Shown here: positions 40,705-50,340 of the stretch, in pieces
Layout of the letters: each line of letters starts with the position of its first letter
How positions within the stretch are numbered: the first letter of the stretch is position 1
From: Bradyrhizobium sp. SZCCHNS1050
GTDB taxonomy: Bacteria; Pseudomonadota; Alphaproteobacteria; Rhizobiales; Xanthobacteraceae
Assembly (NCBI RefSeq): GCF_032484785.1
Contig: NZ_JAUETR010000002.1
Span: forward strand, 620,001 to 684,000
Direction of reading: 5' to 3'
DNA: 64,000 nucleotides
Notes under the pieces: generated by a model
Seen by the model: only the letters and a program-made list of their open reading frames with translations
Databases searched by the model: none
What the model was told of the DNA's origin: nothing
Position numbers and translations under genes: made by a program

Positions 40705-41262
40705 TCAGCGTGTTCGCGATGATGCTGCGCGCGACGTCTGCCGGCCACGCGCCACTGTCGCGCTGCGTGTTTTGCGACCGGCGGGACCCTTGTCTGCGCT
40801 CTTGTCAACGCTCTTGGCCACATTTCCCGTCTTGGCCGGCTTGGTCTTTTTCACTGCCGGCCTGGTTGGTCCAGGCTTCGCCCCACCCCGGGTCGGGACC
40901 AGTCCGTTGCCCCGCGCCGCCCGCTTCTTGCTGGTCCGCTTGCTCAAGGCCGCCCTCTGGGCCGCTGCGAATGCATCTCTCGCCCAGACCGCGAACTCGT
41001 CGGTGTCATCGAACAGATGTGCCGGCACCTGCCAATACGACCGCACCGTCATGGTCCGCGCGCGGGTCTCGTAGGAAAACGGCTTGGATCCGGCCTCCTC
41101 GAATCTGGCAAAGCTGGTTTCGTCAGCACGGAGATAAAGGCCGCTGCGCAGCGCAAGCGCGAAGTTGATGCCGTCGGCGGAGATGCCGAAGCCGGAGAAC
41201 ATCCGCCGGATCGTGACCGGACCGAAGCCGGCGAACAGATCGATCAGGAATTCGCGGTCCAT
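40705..41262 (-). CDS. TfoX N-terminal-domain protein with basic tail
   Basis: A 185-residue protein. Residues 1-105 are a TfoX/Sxy N-terminal domain (MDREFLIDLFAGFGPVTIRRMFSGFGI, then YLRADE and PFSYETRART), related to competence regulators, although most alphaproteobacterial members have no shown competence role. From about 108 the tail is very rich in Lys, Arg, Ala and Thr (SKRTSKKRAARG, VKKTKPAKTG), like histone H1-type tails, and may bind DNA. The ATG at 41262 gives the usual family start. The gene is convergent with the diguanylate cyclase gene. Confidence 0.87.
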   Translation of the reverse strand: MDREFLIDLFAGFGPVTIRRMFSGFGISADGINFALALRSGLYLRADETSFARFEEAGSKPFSYETRARTMTVRSYWQVPAHLFDDTDEFAVWARDAFAAAQRAALSKRTSKKRAARGNGLVPTRGGAKPGPTRPAVKKTKPAKTGNVAKSVDKSADKGPAGRKTRSATVARGRQTSRAASSRTR

Positions 41263-41379
41263 CGCTCCAGCTCCCGCCAATACCCCACGTGCTCGCCTGG
41301 AGTTTTCGGTCGGGAAGGTGGCGCGTGTCAATGTCCGGAACGCGACAGCACCGGAGCCGCACTGGCTGGAAGCGGACGA

Positions 41380-41781
41380 TCAGACCTCGGCCGGCTTGAG
41401 CTGCACCGACTCGCCGCAGCCGCAGGCGCTGATCTGGTTCGGATTGTTGAAGACGAACTGGGCCTGCATCTTGTCAGCCTGATAGTCCATCTCGGTGCCG
41501 AGCAGAAACAGCACGGCCTTGGGATCGACCAGGATCTTGACGCCCTTGTCCTCGACGACCTCGTCGGTCGGCCGGATATCATGGGCATACTCGACCGTGT
41601 AGGACTGACCGGCGCAGCCGCCATTCTTGACACCGACACGCAATCCGATGATCTCGGACTCGGCGCGATCGGTGAGCTCACGGATGCGCTTGGCCGCCGC
41701 ATCGGTGAGCCGCATCACCTGCGGGCGGGGCCGCGGCTTGGGCTTGGCAACAGGCGCTGTCGAATTCGTCGTGCTGGTCAT
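41380..41781 (-). CDS. sufA: A-type Fe-S carrier SufA
   Basis: A 133-residue Fe-S carrier of the HesB/IscA family, transferring clusters from the SufBCD scaffold to apoproteins. Three conserved cysteines are present: one in NGGCAGQSY and two in CGCGES near the C-terminus. The first 22 residues (Lys/Pro/Arg repeats) are an extra disordered head. It is the last gene of the suf operon, 61 bases after sufT. Confidence 0.92.
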   Translation of the reverse strand: MTSTTNSTAPVAKPKPRPRPQVMRLTDAAAKRIRELTDRAESEIIGLRVGVKNGGCAGQSYTVEYAHDIRPTDEVVEDKGVKILVDPKAVLFLLGTEMDYQADKMQAQFVFNNPNQISACGCGESVQLKPAEV

Positions 41782-41842
41782 GGCGTCATCCCGGCGGGGT
41801 ATGTGATCCGCCCTTACTATTCAAACTTCGTGCCCGCTCGTC

Positions 41843-42214
41843 TCACCACATGTTCAGGACGAGCCGGGCCTCGTCGCTCATCCGGTCCGGCGTCCATTGC
41901 GGCTCCCAGACGATGCTGACGTTGACGACGCCGACACCCGGCACGCTCGCAATCGCGTTCTCCACCATGGTCGGCAGCTCGCCCGCCGCCGGACAGTTCG
42001 GCGTCGTCAGCGTCATCATGACGTCGACGCTGCGGTCGTCCTTGATGTCGACCTTGTAGATCAGGCCGAGCTCGTAGATGTCGGCCGGGATCTCCGGATC
42101 GAACACCGTCTTCAGCGCCGCGATGATCTCGCTGGAGAGCCGCTCGGTCTCCTCCGGCGGCAGCGCCGAATGCGTTTCGACGGACTGAGTTTTGACGTCG
42201 GCCGTGTCGGTCAT
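41843..42214 (-). CDS. sufT: SUF-associated MIP18/DUF59-family protein SufT
   Basis: A 123-residue MIP18-family protein aiding Fe-S maturation. The domain shows VFDPEIPADIYELGLIYKVDI and TTPNCPAAGELP with a single conserved Cys, then EPQWTPDRMSDEAR. Its ATG overlaps the sufS stop by 4 bases, indicating translational coupling. The exact client proteins are not known. Confidence 0.92.
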   Translation of the reverse strand: MTDTADVKTQSVETHSALPPEETERLSSEIIAALKTVFDPEIPADIYELGLIYKVDIKDDRSVDVMMTLTTPNCPAAGELPTMVENAIASVPGVGVVNVSIVWEPQWTPDRMSDEARLVLNMW

Positions 42215-43458
42215 GCAAACAATTCCCGCGCCTTGATCAATGCCTGTGCAAGCTGATCGACCTCTTCCCTCGTATTGTACATGCCAAACGAGGCCCTGCA
42301 GGTCGCCGTGACGTTGAATCTCTCCAAAAGCGGCATCACGCAGTGCGTGCCCGCACGCACCGCGACACCCTGCCGATCGATCACGGTCGCGATGTCATGG
42401 GCATGCGCCCCCTTCATCTCGAACGAGATCACAGGGCCCTTGCCCTTGGCGGTGCCGATCAGCCGCAGCGAGTTGATCTCGCGCAGCCGATCCTGGGCAT
42501 AGGTGAGCAGGTCGTGCTCATGCGCGGCGATGCGCTCCTTGCCGACCGAGTTGACGTAATCGATCGCGGCGCCGAGCCCGACCGCCTCGACGATCATCGG
42601 GGTGCCCGCCTCGAACTTGTGCGGCGGATCGCCATAAGTGACCCAGTCGCGCGCAACCTCGCGGATCATCTCGCCGCCGCCATTGTAGGGGCGCATGGCA
42701 ACGAGGTGGTCGTACTTGGCGTAGAGCACGCCGATGCCGGTCGGCCCGTACAGCTTGTGGCCGGTGAAGACGTAGAAGTCGCAGTCGATGTCCTGGACGT
42801 CGATGGCGAGATGCACGGCGGCCTGGCTGCCATCGACCAGCACCGGAATGCCGCGCGCATGCGCAATGCGCACGACCTCCTTCACCGGGACCAGCGTGCC
42901 GAGCATGTTCGACATCTGGGTGATAGCGACCAGCTTGGTTTTCGGCGTGAGCAGCTTCTCGAACTCGTCGATCAGGAAATTGCCGTCGTCGTCGACCGGA
43001 GCCCACTTGATCACCGCGCCCTGGCGCTCGCGCAAGAAGTGCCAGGGCACGATGTTGGAATGGTGCTCCATGATCGAGAGCACGATCTCGTCGCCCTCGC
43101 CGATGTTCGGTCCGCCCCACGACGACGCCACGAGATTGATCGCCTCGGTCGCGTTGCGGGTGAAGATGATCTCCTCGCTGCGCCGTGCATTGAGAAAGCG
43201 CGTGACCCGCTCGCGGCCGCCCTCATAGGCCTCGGTCGCGGCGTTGGCGAGATAGTGCAGGCCACGATGCACGTTGGCGTATTCGCTGGTGTAGGCCTGC
43301 GTCATGCGATCGAGCACCGCGCGCGGCTTCTGCGCCGACGCCGCGTTGTCGAGATAGACGAGCTTCTTGCCGTAGACCTGCAGCGCCAACGCAGGAAAAT
43401 CCTCGCGGATGCGGGCGACGTCGTAGGATCCGTTGGAGACGGCGGGATGCGTGCTCAT
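42211..43458 (-). CDS. sufS: cysteine desulfurase SufS
   Basis: A 415-residue group II desulfurase that releases sulfur from cysteine as persulfide for Fe-S assembly. The PLP Lys is in FTGHKLYGPTGIG and the active Cys in RAGTHCVMPLLE, with the short Cys loop typical of SufS. FTRNATEAINLVA binds the cofactor phosphate. It overlaps sufD and sufT by 4 bases each. No sufE gene is seen in the window. Confidence 0.95.
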   Translation of the reverse strand: MSTHPAVSNGSYDVARIREDFPALALQVYGKKLVYLDNAASAQKPRAVLDRMTQAYTSEYANVHRGLHYLANAATEAYEGGRERVTRFLNARRSEEIIFTRNATEAINLVASSWGGPNIGEGDEIVLSIMEHHSNIVPWHFLRERQGAVIKWAPVDDDGNFLIDEFEKLLTPKTKLVAITQMSNMLGTLVPVKEVVRIAHARGIPVLVDGSQAAVHLAIDVQDIDCDFYVFTGHKLYGPTGIGVLYAKYDHLVAMRPYNGGGEMIREVARDWVTYGDPPHKFEAGTPMIVEAVGLGAAIDYVNSVGKERIAAHEHDLLTYAQDRLREINSLRLIGTAKGKGPVISFEMKGAHAHDIATVIDRQGVAVRAGTHCVMPLLERFNVTATCRASFGMYNTREEVDQLAQALIKARELFA

Positions 43459-44768
43459 GCGCGCGCCTCCATCCAGTCCTGGGCGGCAGCAATGACGCGC
43501 TCGCGCAAGGAATCGTCCTCGATCGCTTCGATCGCCTCGCCGACGAAGGCCTGGATCAGCAGCGCCTGGGCCTGCTTCTCCGGCAGGCCGCGGGCCTGCA
43601 AATAGAACAACAGGCTGTCGTCGAGCGCGCCGGCGGTGGCGCCGTGGCCGCAGGAGACGTCGTCGGCGAAGATCTCGAGTTCCGGTTTCGAGTCGGCCTC
43701 GGCCTCGTCGGACAGCAGCAGCGCACGGGTCATCATCTTGCCGTCGGTCTTCTGCGCGTGGGGGCGGACGATGATGCGGCCCTGGAACACGGAATGAGCG
43801 CGATCGTCGAGCACCGCGCGGAAGTTTTCGCGGCTGGTGCAGCCCGGCACCGCATGGTCGACGACGAGCGTCAGATCGCCATGCTGCTTGTCACGCAGCA
43901 GGTTCACGCCGTTGATGATCAGCTCGCTGCCTTCGCCCTTGAGAGTAATGAAGCCCTGCAGACGACTGACGGCGCCGCCTGTCGTCATGTTGAAGAGATT
44001 GAGTTTCGACCTCGCACCGACCTCGTACCTGGCTGAGGTGATGTTCACAGCATCGCTGCCATCGCGCATCAGGCGAATGGTGGACAGCGCAGCGTCATCA
44101 CCGAGGGAGACGACCACGGCGTCATTGGCCTGATAGCCTGAGGCACCATCGGCGGCGATCGCGCTTTCGATCAAGGTGGCCTGCGCGCCGTTCCCCACCG
44201 AAAGATGTGAGCGACTGGCGCGCGATGCTTGCGATGCTGTCGCGATGTGAATGATCTGCAGCGGATGCGAGAGCTTTGCACCGTCCGCCACGGAGATCAG
44301 GACTCCGTCGGTCGCAAGCGCCCCGTTCAACAGGACCATCGCATCGTTGACAGTCGTCTCCAGCAGCCGCTCGCTGCCGGCGCTCTGCAGCGCCTCGCGA
44401 AGCGTGCGAACCTTGACACCATCCTCGAAGGCCGAGATATCCGAGAGCTCCGCCACGAACACGCCGTCGACCAGCACCAGCTTCCGAGCACCGTCGACGG
44501 CAACAGAAGCCAGCACGGCCTTAGCCCGCGCCAGCGCCGCCGCATCCGGCGCGCCTGCCAGCGGCAGCACCTCGCGCATCAGCGCACGCAGATCGGTGTA
44601 CTTCCATTCCTCGATACGACGGTGCGGCAGGCCTGTGCGCTCGAAAGCCGAGAAGGCTTCGCGCCGGATATCGGCCACCTTGCCGGTGCCGGGCAGACGG
44701 CCCCAAGCGGCAGAGAGCAAGCTGCTCGCCGCCGGACCGCTGTCGTTCTTGACCAAAGCTACGTTCAT
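43455..44768 (-). CDS. sufD: Fe-S assembly scaffold protein SufD
   Basis: A 437-residue partner of SufB and SufC in the SufBC2D scaffold. The C-terminal right-handed helix shows SRENFRAVLDDRAHSVFQGRI and the late VSCGHGATAGALDDSLLFYL, where the His lies in the cluster-building region. The ATG at 44768 is used (an upstream ATG adds five codons). The spacing to sufC is 22 bases; sufS overlaps the stop. Confidence 0.93.
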   Translation of the reverse strand: MNVALVKNDSGPAASSLLSAAWGRLPGTGKVADIRREAFSAFERTGLPHRRIEEWKYTDLRALMREVLPLAGAPDAAALARAKAVLASVAVDGARKLVLVDGVFVAELSDISAFEDGVKVRTLREALQSAGSERLLETTVNDAMVLLNGALATDGVLISVADGAKLSHPLQIIHIATASQASRASRSHLSVGNGAQATLIESAIAADGASGYQANDAVVVSLGDDAALSTIRLMRDGSDAVNITSARYEVGARSKLNLFNMTTGGAVSRLQGFITLKGEGSELIINGVNLLRDKQHGDLTLVVDHAVPGCTSRENFRAVLDDRAHSVFQGRIIVRPHAQKTDGKMMTRALLLSDEAEADSKPELEIFADDVSCGHGATAGALDDSLLFYLQARGLPEKQAQALLIQAFVGEAIEAIEDDSLRERVIAAAQDWMEARA

Positions 44769-44790
44769 CACAGATCCATTCACGCGAGGC

Positions 44791-45543
44791 TCAGGCCGCG
44801 TCTTCGAACTGGGCGTAACCGGACGCCTCCAGCTCGAGCGCGAGCTCCTTGCCGCCGCTCTTCACGACGCGGCCCTTCGACATCACATGAACGACGTCGG
44901 GGACGATGTAGTTCAGCAGCCGCTGATAGTGGGTGATCACGATCATCGAGCGCTCCGGCGAGCGCAGCGCGTTGACGCCGTCGGCGGCGATGCGCAGCGC
45001 GTCGATGTCGAGGCCGGAATCCATCTCGTCGAGGATGCAGAGCGACGGCTGAAACAGGGCCATCTGCAGCACCTCGTTGCGCTTCTTCTCGCCGCCGGAA
45101 AAGCCGACATTGACGCCGCGCTTGAGCATGTCCTGCGGAATGCTGAGCGATTTCGAGATCTCGCGCACCTTCCTGAGGAAGTCCGGCGTCGAATACTCCT
45201 CCTCGCCGCGCGCCTTGCGCTGCGCATTCAGCGCGGTGCGCAGGAAAGTCATGGTGGCGACGCCGGGGATCTCGACCGGATACTGGAACGCGAGGAACAC
45301 GCCCTTGGCGGCACGCTCGTCCGGCGCCATGGCGAGCAGATCCTCGCCCTTGAACAGGATCTCGCCGCCGGTCACCTCATAGCCCGGCTTGCCGGCGATG
45401 ACGTGGGACAGCGTCGACTTGCCGGAGCCGTTCGGCCCCATGATCGCGTGCACCTTGCCGGCGTCGATCGACAGCGTCAGGCCGTGGAGAATCTCGCGCT
45501 CCTCGACGCGGACCTGCAGGTTGTTGATTTCGAGTAGTGCCAT
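44791..45543 (-). CDS. sufC: Fe-S assembly ATPase SufC
   Basis: A 250-residue ABC-type ATPase. Walker A is GPNGSGKST, the signature FSGGEKKRNEVLQ, and Walker B ILDEMDSGLDIDAL, followed by the switch His in VITHYQRLL. It drives conformational changes in SufBD during cluster assembly. The ATG at 45543 is the family start. The 114-base gap to sufB contains a GGGCCGC/GCGGCCC hairpin (45626-45642) shortly after the sufB stop, perhaps a processing or attenuation site. Confidence 0.96.
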   Translation of the reverse strand: MALLEINNLQVRVEEREILHGLTLSIDAGKVHAIMGPNGSGKSTLSHVIAGKPGYEVTGGEILFKGEDLLAMAPDERAAKGVFLAFQYPVEIPGVATMTFLRTALNAQRKARGEEEYSTPDFLRKVREISKSLSIPQDMLKRGVNVGFSGGEKKRNEVLQMALFQPSLCILDEMDSGLDIDALRIAADGVNALRSPERSMIVITHYQRLLNYIVPDVVHVMSKGRVVKSGGKELALELEASGYAQFEDAA

Positions 45544-45657
45544 GATCTGTTTCCGCTCAACGCTTGCCCTGGCGCCACCGATTCCATCGGGTCCGAGGGC
45601 GTATGATATCGATGTCAGCACGAGCGGGCCGCGCCGCGGCCCCGCTGCATTGTGGCC

Positions 45658-47154
45658 TCAGCCGACCGAACCTTCGAGGCTGATCGAGATCAGCTTCTGC
45701 GCCTCGACCGCGAACTCCATCGGGAGCTGCTGCAGCACGTCCTTGACGAAGCCGTTGACGACGAGCCCGACCGCCTCCTCCTGCGAAAGACCGCGCTGGA
45801 TGCAGTAGAACAGCACGTCCTCGGAGATCTTGGACGTGGTCGCCTCGTGCTCGAAGGTGGCCGAGGAATTCTTGGCCTCGATATACGGCACGGTATGCGC
45901 GCCGCATTTGTCGCCGATCAGCAGCGAATCGCAGGCGGTGAAGTTGCGCGCGCCGGTGGCTTTGCGATGCGCCGTGACGAGACCGCGATAGGTGTTCTGC
46001 GAGCGGCCTGCGGCGATGCCCTTGGAGATGATCCGGCTGGTCGTGTTCTTGCCGAGATGGATCATCTTGGTGCCGCTATCGACCTGCTGATAGCCGTTCG
46101 AGATCGCGATCGAATAGAACTCACCGCGCGAATTGTCGCCGCGCAGGATGCAGCTCGGATATTTCCAGGTGATCGCCGATCCCGTCTCGACCTGGGTCCA
46201 GGAGATCTTGGAATTGTCGCCGCGGCAGTCGCCACGCTTGGTGACGAAATTGTAGATGCCGCCCTTGCCTTCCGAATTGCCCGGATACCAGTTCTGCACC
46301 GTCGAGTACTTGATCTCGGCGTCGTCATGCGCGATCAGCTCGACCACGGCGGCATGCAGCTGGTTCTCGTCGCGCTGCGGCGCCGTGCAGCCTTCGAGGT
46401 AGCTTACGTAGGCGCCCTTGTCGGCGATGATCAGCGTGCGCTCGAACTGGCCGGTGTTGCGCTCGTTGATGCGGAAATAGGTCGACAGCTCCATCGGGCA
46501 GCGCACGCCCGGCGGCACGTAGACGAACGAACCGTCTGAGAACACCGCCGAGTTCAGCGTCGCGTAGAAATTGTCGGACGTCGGCACCACGCTGCCGAGA
46601 TATTTCTGCACGAGCTCGGGATGCTCGCGGATCGCCTCCGAGATCGGCATGAAGATCACGCCGGCCTTCCTCAGCTCCTCCTTGAACGTGGTCGCCACCG
46701 ACACCGAATCGAACACGGCGTCGACCGCGATCTTGCGCGTCTCGGGGCTGCCCGCGCCGGGCACGGGCTCGACGCCTTCGAGGATCGCGACCTCGCGCAA
46801 GGGAATGCCGAGCTTCTCATAGGTCTTCAGGATCTCCGGATCGATCTCGTCGATCGAGGAGAGCTGCTTCTTCGGCTTCGGCGCCGAGTAGTAGTAGAGA
46901 TCCTGGAAATCGATTTTCGGATAGTCGACGCGCGCCCAGGTCGGCTCGGTCATGGTCAGCCACCGGCGATAGGCCTCAAGGCGCCATTCGAGCATCCAGG
47001 CGGGCTCGTTCTTCTTGCCCGAGATGAAGCGGACGGTGTCTTCGGAAAGCCCCTTCGGAGCCTTCTCGGATTCGATGACGGTCTCGAACCCATAGCGATA
47101 TTGGTCGACGTCGATCCGCCTGACGCGGTCGACCGTCTCTTGTACGGCTGGCAT
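45658..47154 (-). CDS. sufB: Fe-S assembly scaffold protein SufB
   Basis: A 498-residue scaffold on which the nascent cluster is built. [61 protein letters not shown] (shown here only in part in the text of the family) and NTYRGLV are characteristic, and the conserved cluster-region cysteine near the C-terminus lies in [17 protein letters not shown]. Length is as usual. It is the first suf gene after the NifS-like gene, 84 bases downstream of it. Confidence 0.95.
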   Translation of the reverse strand: MPAVQETVDRVRRIDVDQYRYGFETVIESEKAPKGLSEDTVRFISGKKNEPAWMLEWRLEAYRRWLTMTEPTWARVDYPKIDFQDLYYYSAPKPKKQLSSIDEIDPEILKTYEKLGIPLREVAILEGVEPVPGAGSPETRKIAVDAVFDSVSVATTFKEELRKAGVIFMPISEAIREHPELVQKYLGSVVPTSDNFYATLNSAVFSDGSFVYVPPGVRCPMELSTYFRINERNTGQFERTLIIADKGAYVSYLEGCTAPQRDENQLHAAVVELIAHDDAEIKYSTVQNWYPGNSEGKGGIYNFVTKRGDCRGDNSKISWTQVETGSAITWKYPSCILRGDNSRGEFYSIAISNGYQQVDSGTKMIHLGKNTTSRIISKGIAAGRSQNTYRGLVTAHRKATGARNFTACDSLLIGDKCGAHTVPYIEAKNSSATFEHEATTSKISEDVLFYCIQRGLSQEEAVGLVVNGFVKDVLQQLPMEFAVEAQKLISISLEGSVG

Positions 47155-47238
47155 TCAATCCTCCGCTCGCGGTTTCAAGGACCGCGGTGGACACGTTCTG
47201 GAACCGTCTTACGACGTTTCCTCGACGAAATCACGCCC

Positions 47239-48402
47239 TTAGAATCGCTCAAGCACGGTTTCGTCGCCACCTTTAAGTAGGGTCAATGACAGCTTTCGCC
47301 AAGCCTGCACGCCGCGATCGACGTCCGCCTCCGTCGTGGACCAGCCCAGACTGAGGCGCACCGCTCCCTGGGCCGCTGCGGAACTGGCGCCCATCGCTTC
47401 CAGGACATGGGAGGGCTGGACCTTGCCGGACGAGCAGGCCGAGCCGGAAGACACCGCGATTCCTTCGAGATCGAACCCGATCACGGCCGTCTCGGCCTTC
47501 AGCCCCGGCGCCGTGAACAGCGTCGTGTTCGGAAGCCGCGCCGCATCGGAGGAAAATACCGTCACGCCAGCGGTCTGACGAAGGCCCGTTTCCAGCCGGT
47601 CGCGCAGCGCCGTGATCCGAGGCAGGTCGACCTCGAGCTCAGCCAGGGCAGCACCGACCGCGGCGCCAAATCCGGCAATTCCGGCCACGTTTTCGGTTCC
47701 AGCCCGGCGACCGCGCTCCTGGCCGCCACCGCGGAGAACCGGAATCGGCTCCTCCACACCAGCGCCCAGAACCAGCGCGCCGACGCCCTTGGGTCCGCCG
47801 ATCTTGTGCGCAGAGATGGTCATAAGGTCTGCGCCCATCTCTTTGATATCGAGGGGTATTTTCCCAAATGCCTGGACCGCGTCGACCTGCAGCAGGCCGC
47901 CCGCCTGGTGCACGATCTCAGCAACTTTCGAAGCCGGTTGAAGCACCCCGGTCTCGTTGTTGGCGGCCATGACGGATACCAGCGCCGGCGGTCCTCCGGC
48001 CAGCAGGGCTTTCAGGCGGCCGAGATCGACCACGCCGGAGGGGTCGACCGGGATCGTCTGCACTACTGATGGCGCGAACCGGCCGCCGGCCAGCACCGAG
48101 GCATGCTCGACCGCCGACACCAGCAGCCGCTCGACCGGGCCGGCCGGCGCGCGCAGGCCTGGGCTCAAGGCGAGCACATTGGCCTCGGTTCCGCCGGAAG
48201 TGAACACCACGCGGCGCGCGACGGTGCCGAGCCCCCGGGCGATCACCTCGCGGGCCTCCTCGGTCAGCCGCCGCGCCTTGCGGCCTTCGGCGTGAACCGA
48301 CGAGGGATTGCCGACCAGATCCATGGCGGCGAGAATCGCCGCGCGCGCTTGCGGTCGCAGCGGGGTCGTCGCATTCCAGTCGAGATAGATCCTGTCGGCC
48401 AT
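47239..48402 (-). CDS. NifS/IscS-like cysteine desulfurase
   Basis: A 387-residue class V aminotransferase-fold desulfurase, distinct from SufS. It shows LDWNATTPLRPQAR at the start, GGTEANVLAL, the PLP Lys in SAHKIGGPKG and the long active-site loop SSGSACSSGKV with the catalytic Cys, typical of group I (NifS/IscS) enzymes. Its position upstream of sufB suggests it feeds the SUF pathway or tRNA thiolation. No iscU or iscR is nearby. The last 20 residues are variable. Confidence 0.92.
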   Translation of the reverse strand: MADRIYLDWNATTPLRPQARAAILAAMDLVGNPSSVHAEGRKARRLTEEAREVIARGLGTVARRVVFTSGGTEANVLALSPGLRAPAGPVERLLVSAVEHASVLAGGRFAPSVVQTIPVDPSGVVDLGRLKALLAGGPPALVSVMAANNETGVLQPASKVAEIVHQAGGLLQVDAVQAFGKIPLDIKEMGADLMTISAHKIGGPKGVGALVLGAGVEEPIPVLRGGGQERGRRAGTENVAGIAGFGAAVGAALAELEVDLPRITALRDRLETGLRQTAGVTVFSSDAARLPNTTLFTAPGLKAETAVIGFDLEGIAVSSGSACSSGKVQPSHVLEAMGASSAAAQGAVRLSLGWSTTEADVDRGVQAWRKLSLTLLKGGDETVLERF

Positions 48403-48517
48403 GGCTTGTTCTTATCAACTCGGGCCACGAACGACCATCGCTCGCCCGCGCCATGATGATGCGCGACGGCCAGCGTGATATTGTCGGGCGCGAGATTGAG
48501 ATAGCGGGTCCGGTGCC

Positions 48518-49366
48518 ATGAACAAGCTTGTCGGCTCGATGCTGCGTCCGAATGATCGGATCTTCTACGCGATCATGGCCGGGCTCTCGCTCGGCATCGG
48601 CGTCGTCAACGCCCTTTCCGCCGCCCACGATGCCGTCAGGCGGGGCGCGGCCTATGATCTGGAAAAACAGTTGCTATGGGAGATGACGAGCATTGTCGTC
48701 CTCATCCTGCTGGCGCCGCTGCTGGTCGCTACGGTTCGTTCCATCCGGCTGGGTCCGGCTGCCATGGCACGTCACATCGCGCTCGCAATTGCCGCCGTGG
48801 TCGCCTTCTCTGCGCTTCACATGATTGGCATGGTGACGCTCCGCAAGCTGCTGATGTGGACCGCGGGCGGCGCCTACGACTTCCAGCTCTCGCTGGCCAC
48901 CATCGTGTACGAGTTCCGCAAGGACGTCATGACGGCGCTCCTCATCGGTGCCACGCTCTGGCTGTACGACGGCTATCGCGCGAGCGCTGTCCGAGAGCCG
49001 ACACGGCGATCCGAGCCGCCTGCCCCTGCCACGCTCTGGCTGCGCGACGGCGCGAGCCGCATCCGCATCTCGCCGGCCGACATCCTGTGGGTCGCCGCGG
49101 CCGGCAACTACGTCGAATATGCCATGGCCGACGGCAGGCGACATCTGATCCGCGGCACCTTGTCGGCCGCCGAGGTCGAGCTCGCTCGCTTCGCGCTCGT
49201 CCGCATCCACCGCGGCCGGCTGGTCAACATGGCCCGGGTCGCGGCGCTTTCGGTCCTGCCAACGGGCGATTTCGGCCTGACCTTCGACAACGGACAATCC
49301 GCGCAGGGCAGCCGCCGCTATCGCAGCGCCGTTGCGCAACTGGAGCACACGGCGTCGCTGCGCTGA
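48518..49366 (+). CDS. membrane-bound LytTR-family transcriptional regulator
   Basis: A 282-residue protein. Four hydrophobic segments at about 15-37, 53-74, 85-107 and 128-150 form an N-terminal membrane domain. From about 175 a LytTR DNA-binding domain follows: ASRIRISPADILWVAAAGNYVEY, a HLIRGTLSAAE turn and FALVRIHRGRLVNMARV. A membrane-tethered LytTR protein can act as a one-component sensor-regulator. The gene is divergent from the NifS-like gene across 115 bases. No histidine kinase or receiver domain is seen. The signal and targets are unknown. Confidence 0.87.
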   Translation: MNKLVGSMLRPNDRIFYAIMAGLSLGIGVVNALSAAHDAVRRGAAYDLEKQLLWEMTSIVVLILLAPLLVATVRSIRLGPAAMARHIALAIAAVVAFSALHMIGMVTLRKLLMWTAGGAYDFQLSLATIVYEFRKDVMTALLIGATLWLYDGYRASAVREPTRRSEPPAPATLWLRDGASRIRISPADILWVAAAGNYVEYAMADGRRHLIRGTLSAAEVELARFALVRIHRGRLVNMARVAALSVLPTGDFGLTFDNGQSAQGSRRYRSAVAQLEHTASLR

Positions 49367-49684
49367 ACGGCCGGGCCGCAGACGAAAACGCCAGTATTTT
49401 CATCGAATTGCAGGCGCATTCGGATCACGTTCCGCGACCGCTTCGCCCCGCCGCTGTATCGGCGGCCCGGTCTGCATCCCTGCCGCAGCCGCCTTGCCGG
49501 GCGTTGAAAATCCTTGCTTTTTGCCCCGCGCTCCATGCTAGAAGGCCAACTTCCAGTCACGCCAGCGCTGCTCCGTCCAAGCGAACGGATGGCGCTCGAT
49601 CACCACTTTTCCTGCTGAACTCGTCGGCGAGGCGCCAGATGAAGCATGGACGAAGTCGGTCGACGCTCTGCCAAGGATTCTCTG
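49367..49684 (+). promoter_or_regulatory. intergenic region with a possible promoter for the hydrolase gene
   Basis: About 318 bases with no supportable gene. TTGCTT (49514-49519) and a TGCTAG-like block (49536-49541), 16 bases apart, could form a promoter about 145 bases before the hydrolase ATG. The evidence is weak. Confidence 0.3.
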
Positions 49685-50332
49685 ATGCCTGAAGTCATCT
49701 TCAACGGTCCGGCCGGCCGCCTCGAAGGCCGTTACCATCCGGCGAAGCAGAAGAACGCGCCGATCGCGATGATCCTGCATCCGCATCCGCAGTTCCACGG
49801 CACGATGAACCATCAGATCGTGTACCAGTGCTACTATGCCTTCGCGCATCGCGGCTTCTCGGTGCTGCGCTTCAATTTCCGCGGCGTCGGCCGCAGCCAG
49901 GGTTCGTTCGATCACGGCACCGGCGAGCTGTCCGATGCGGCCTCCGCGCTCGATTGGGCGCAGACCATCAACCCCGAAGCTCGCGCCTGCTGGGTCGCCG
50001 GCTTCTCGTTCGGCGCCTGGATCGGCATGCAGCTCCTGATGCGCCGCCCGGAGGTCGAGGGCTTCATCTCGATCGCGCCGCCCGCCAACCTCTACGACTT
50101 CTCGTTCCTGGCGCCCTGCCCGTCCTCGGGCCTGATCGTGCACGGCGAGCGCGATGCGGTGGTACCGCCCAAGGACGTCAACACGCTGGTCGAGAAGCTG
50201 AAGACGCAGAAGGGCATCGTGATCGACCAGCAGGTCATCCCCGGCGCCAACCACTTCTTCGACGGCAAGCTCGAGCCGCTGATGGAAACCATCACCGCCT
50301 ATCTCGACATGCGCCTCGCCAATGTGAGGTGA
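49685..50332 (+). CDS. small alpha/beta hydrolase
   Basis: A 215-residue cytoplasmic alpha/beta hydrolase. The start LHPHPQFHGTMNH forms the oxyanion region, the nucleophile elbow is GFSFGAW (Ser), the acid is in HGERDAVVPP and the His in PGANHFFDG. The short length without a lid suggests a dienelactone-hydrolase-like or acyl esterase role. The ATG at 49685 is the family start. It has no operon partner; a palindromic repeat follows. Confidence 0.88.
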   Translation: MPEVIFNGPAGRLEGRYHPAKQKNAPIAMILHPHPQFHGTMNHQIVYQCYYAFAHRGFSVLRFNFRGVGRSQGSFDHGTGELSDAASALDWAQTINPEARACWVAGFSFGAWIGMQLLMRRPEVEGFISIAPPANLYDFSFLAPCPSSGLIVHGERDAVVPPKDVNTLVEKLKTQKGIVIDQQVIPGANHFFDGKLEPLMETITAYLDMRLANVR

Positions 50333-50340
50333 GGTTGCGT

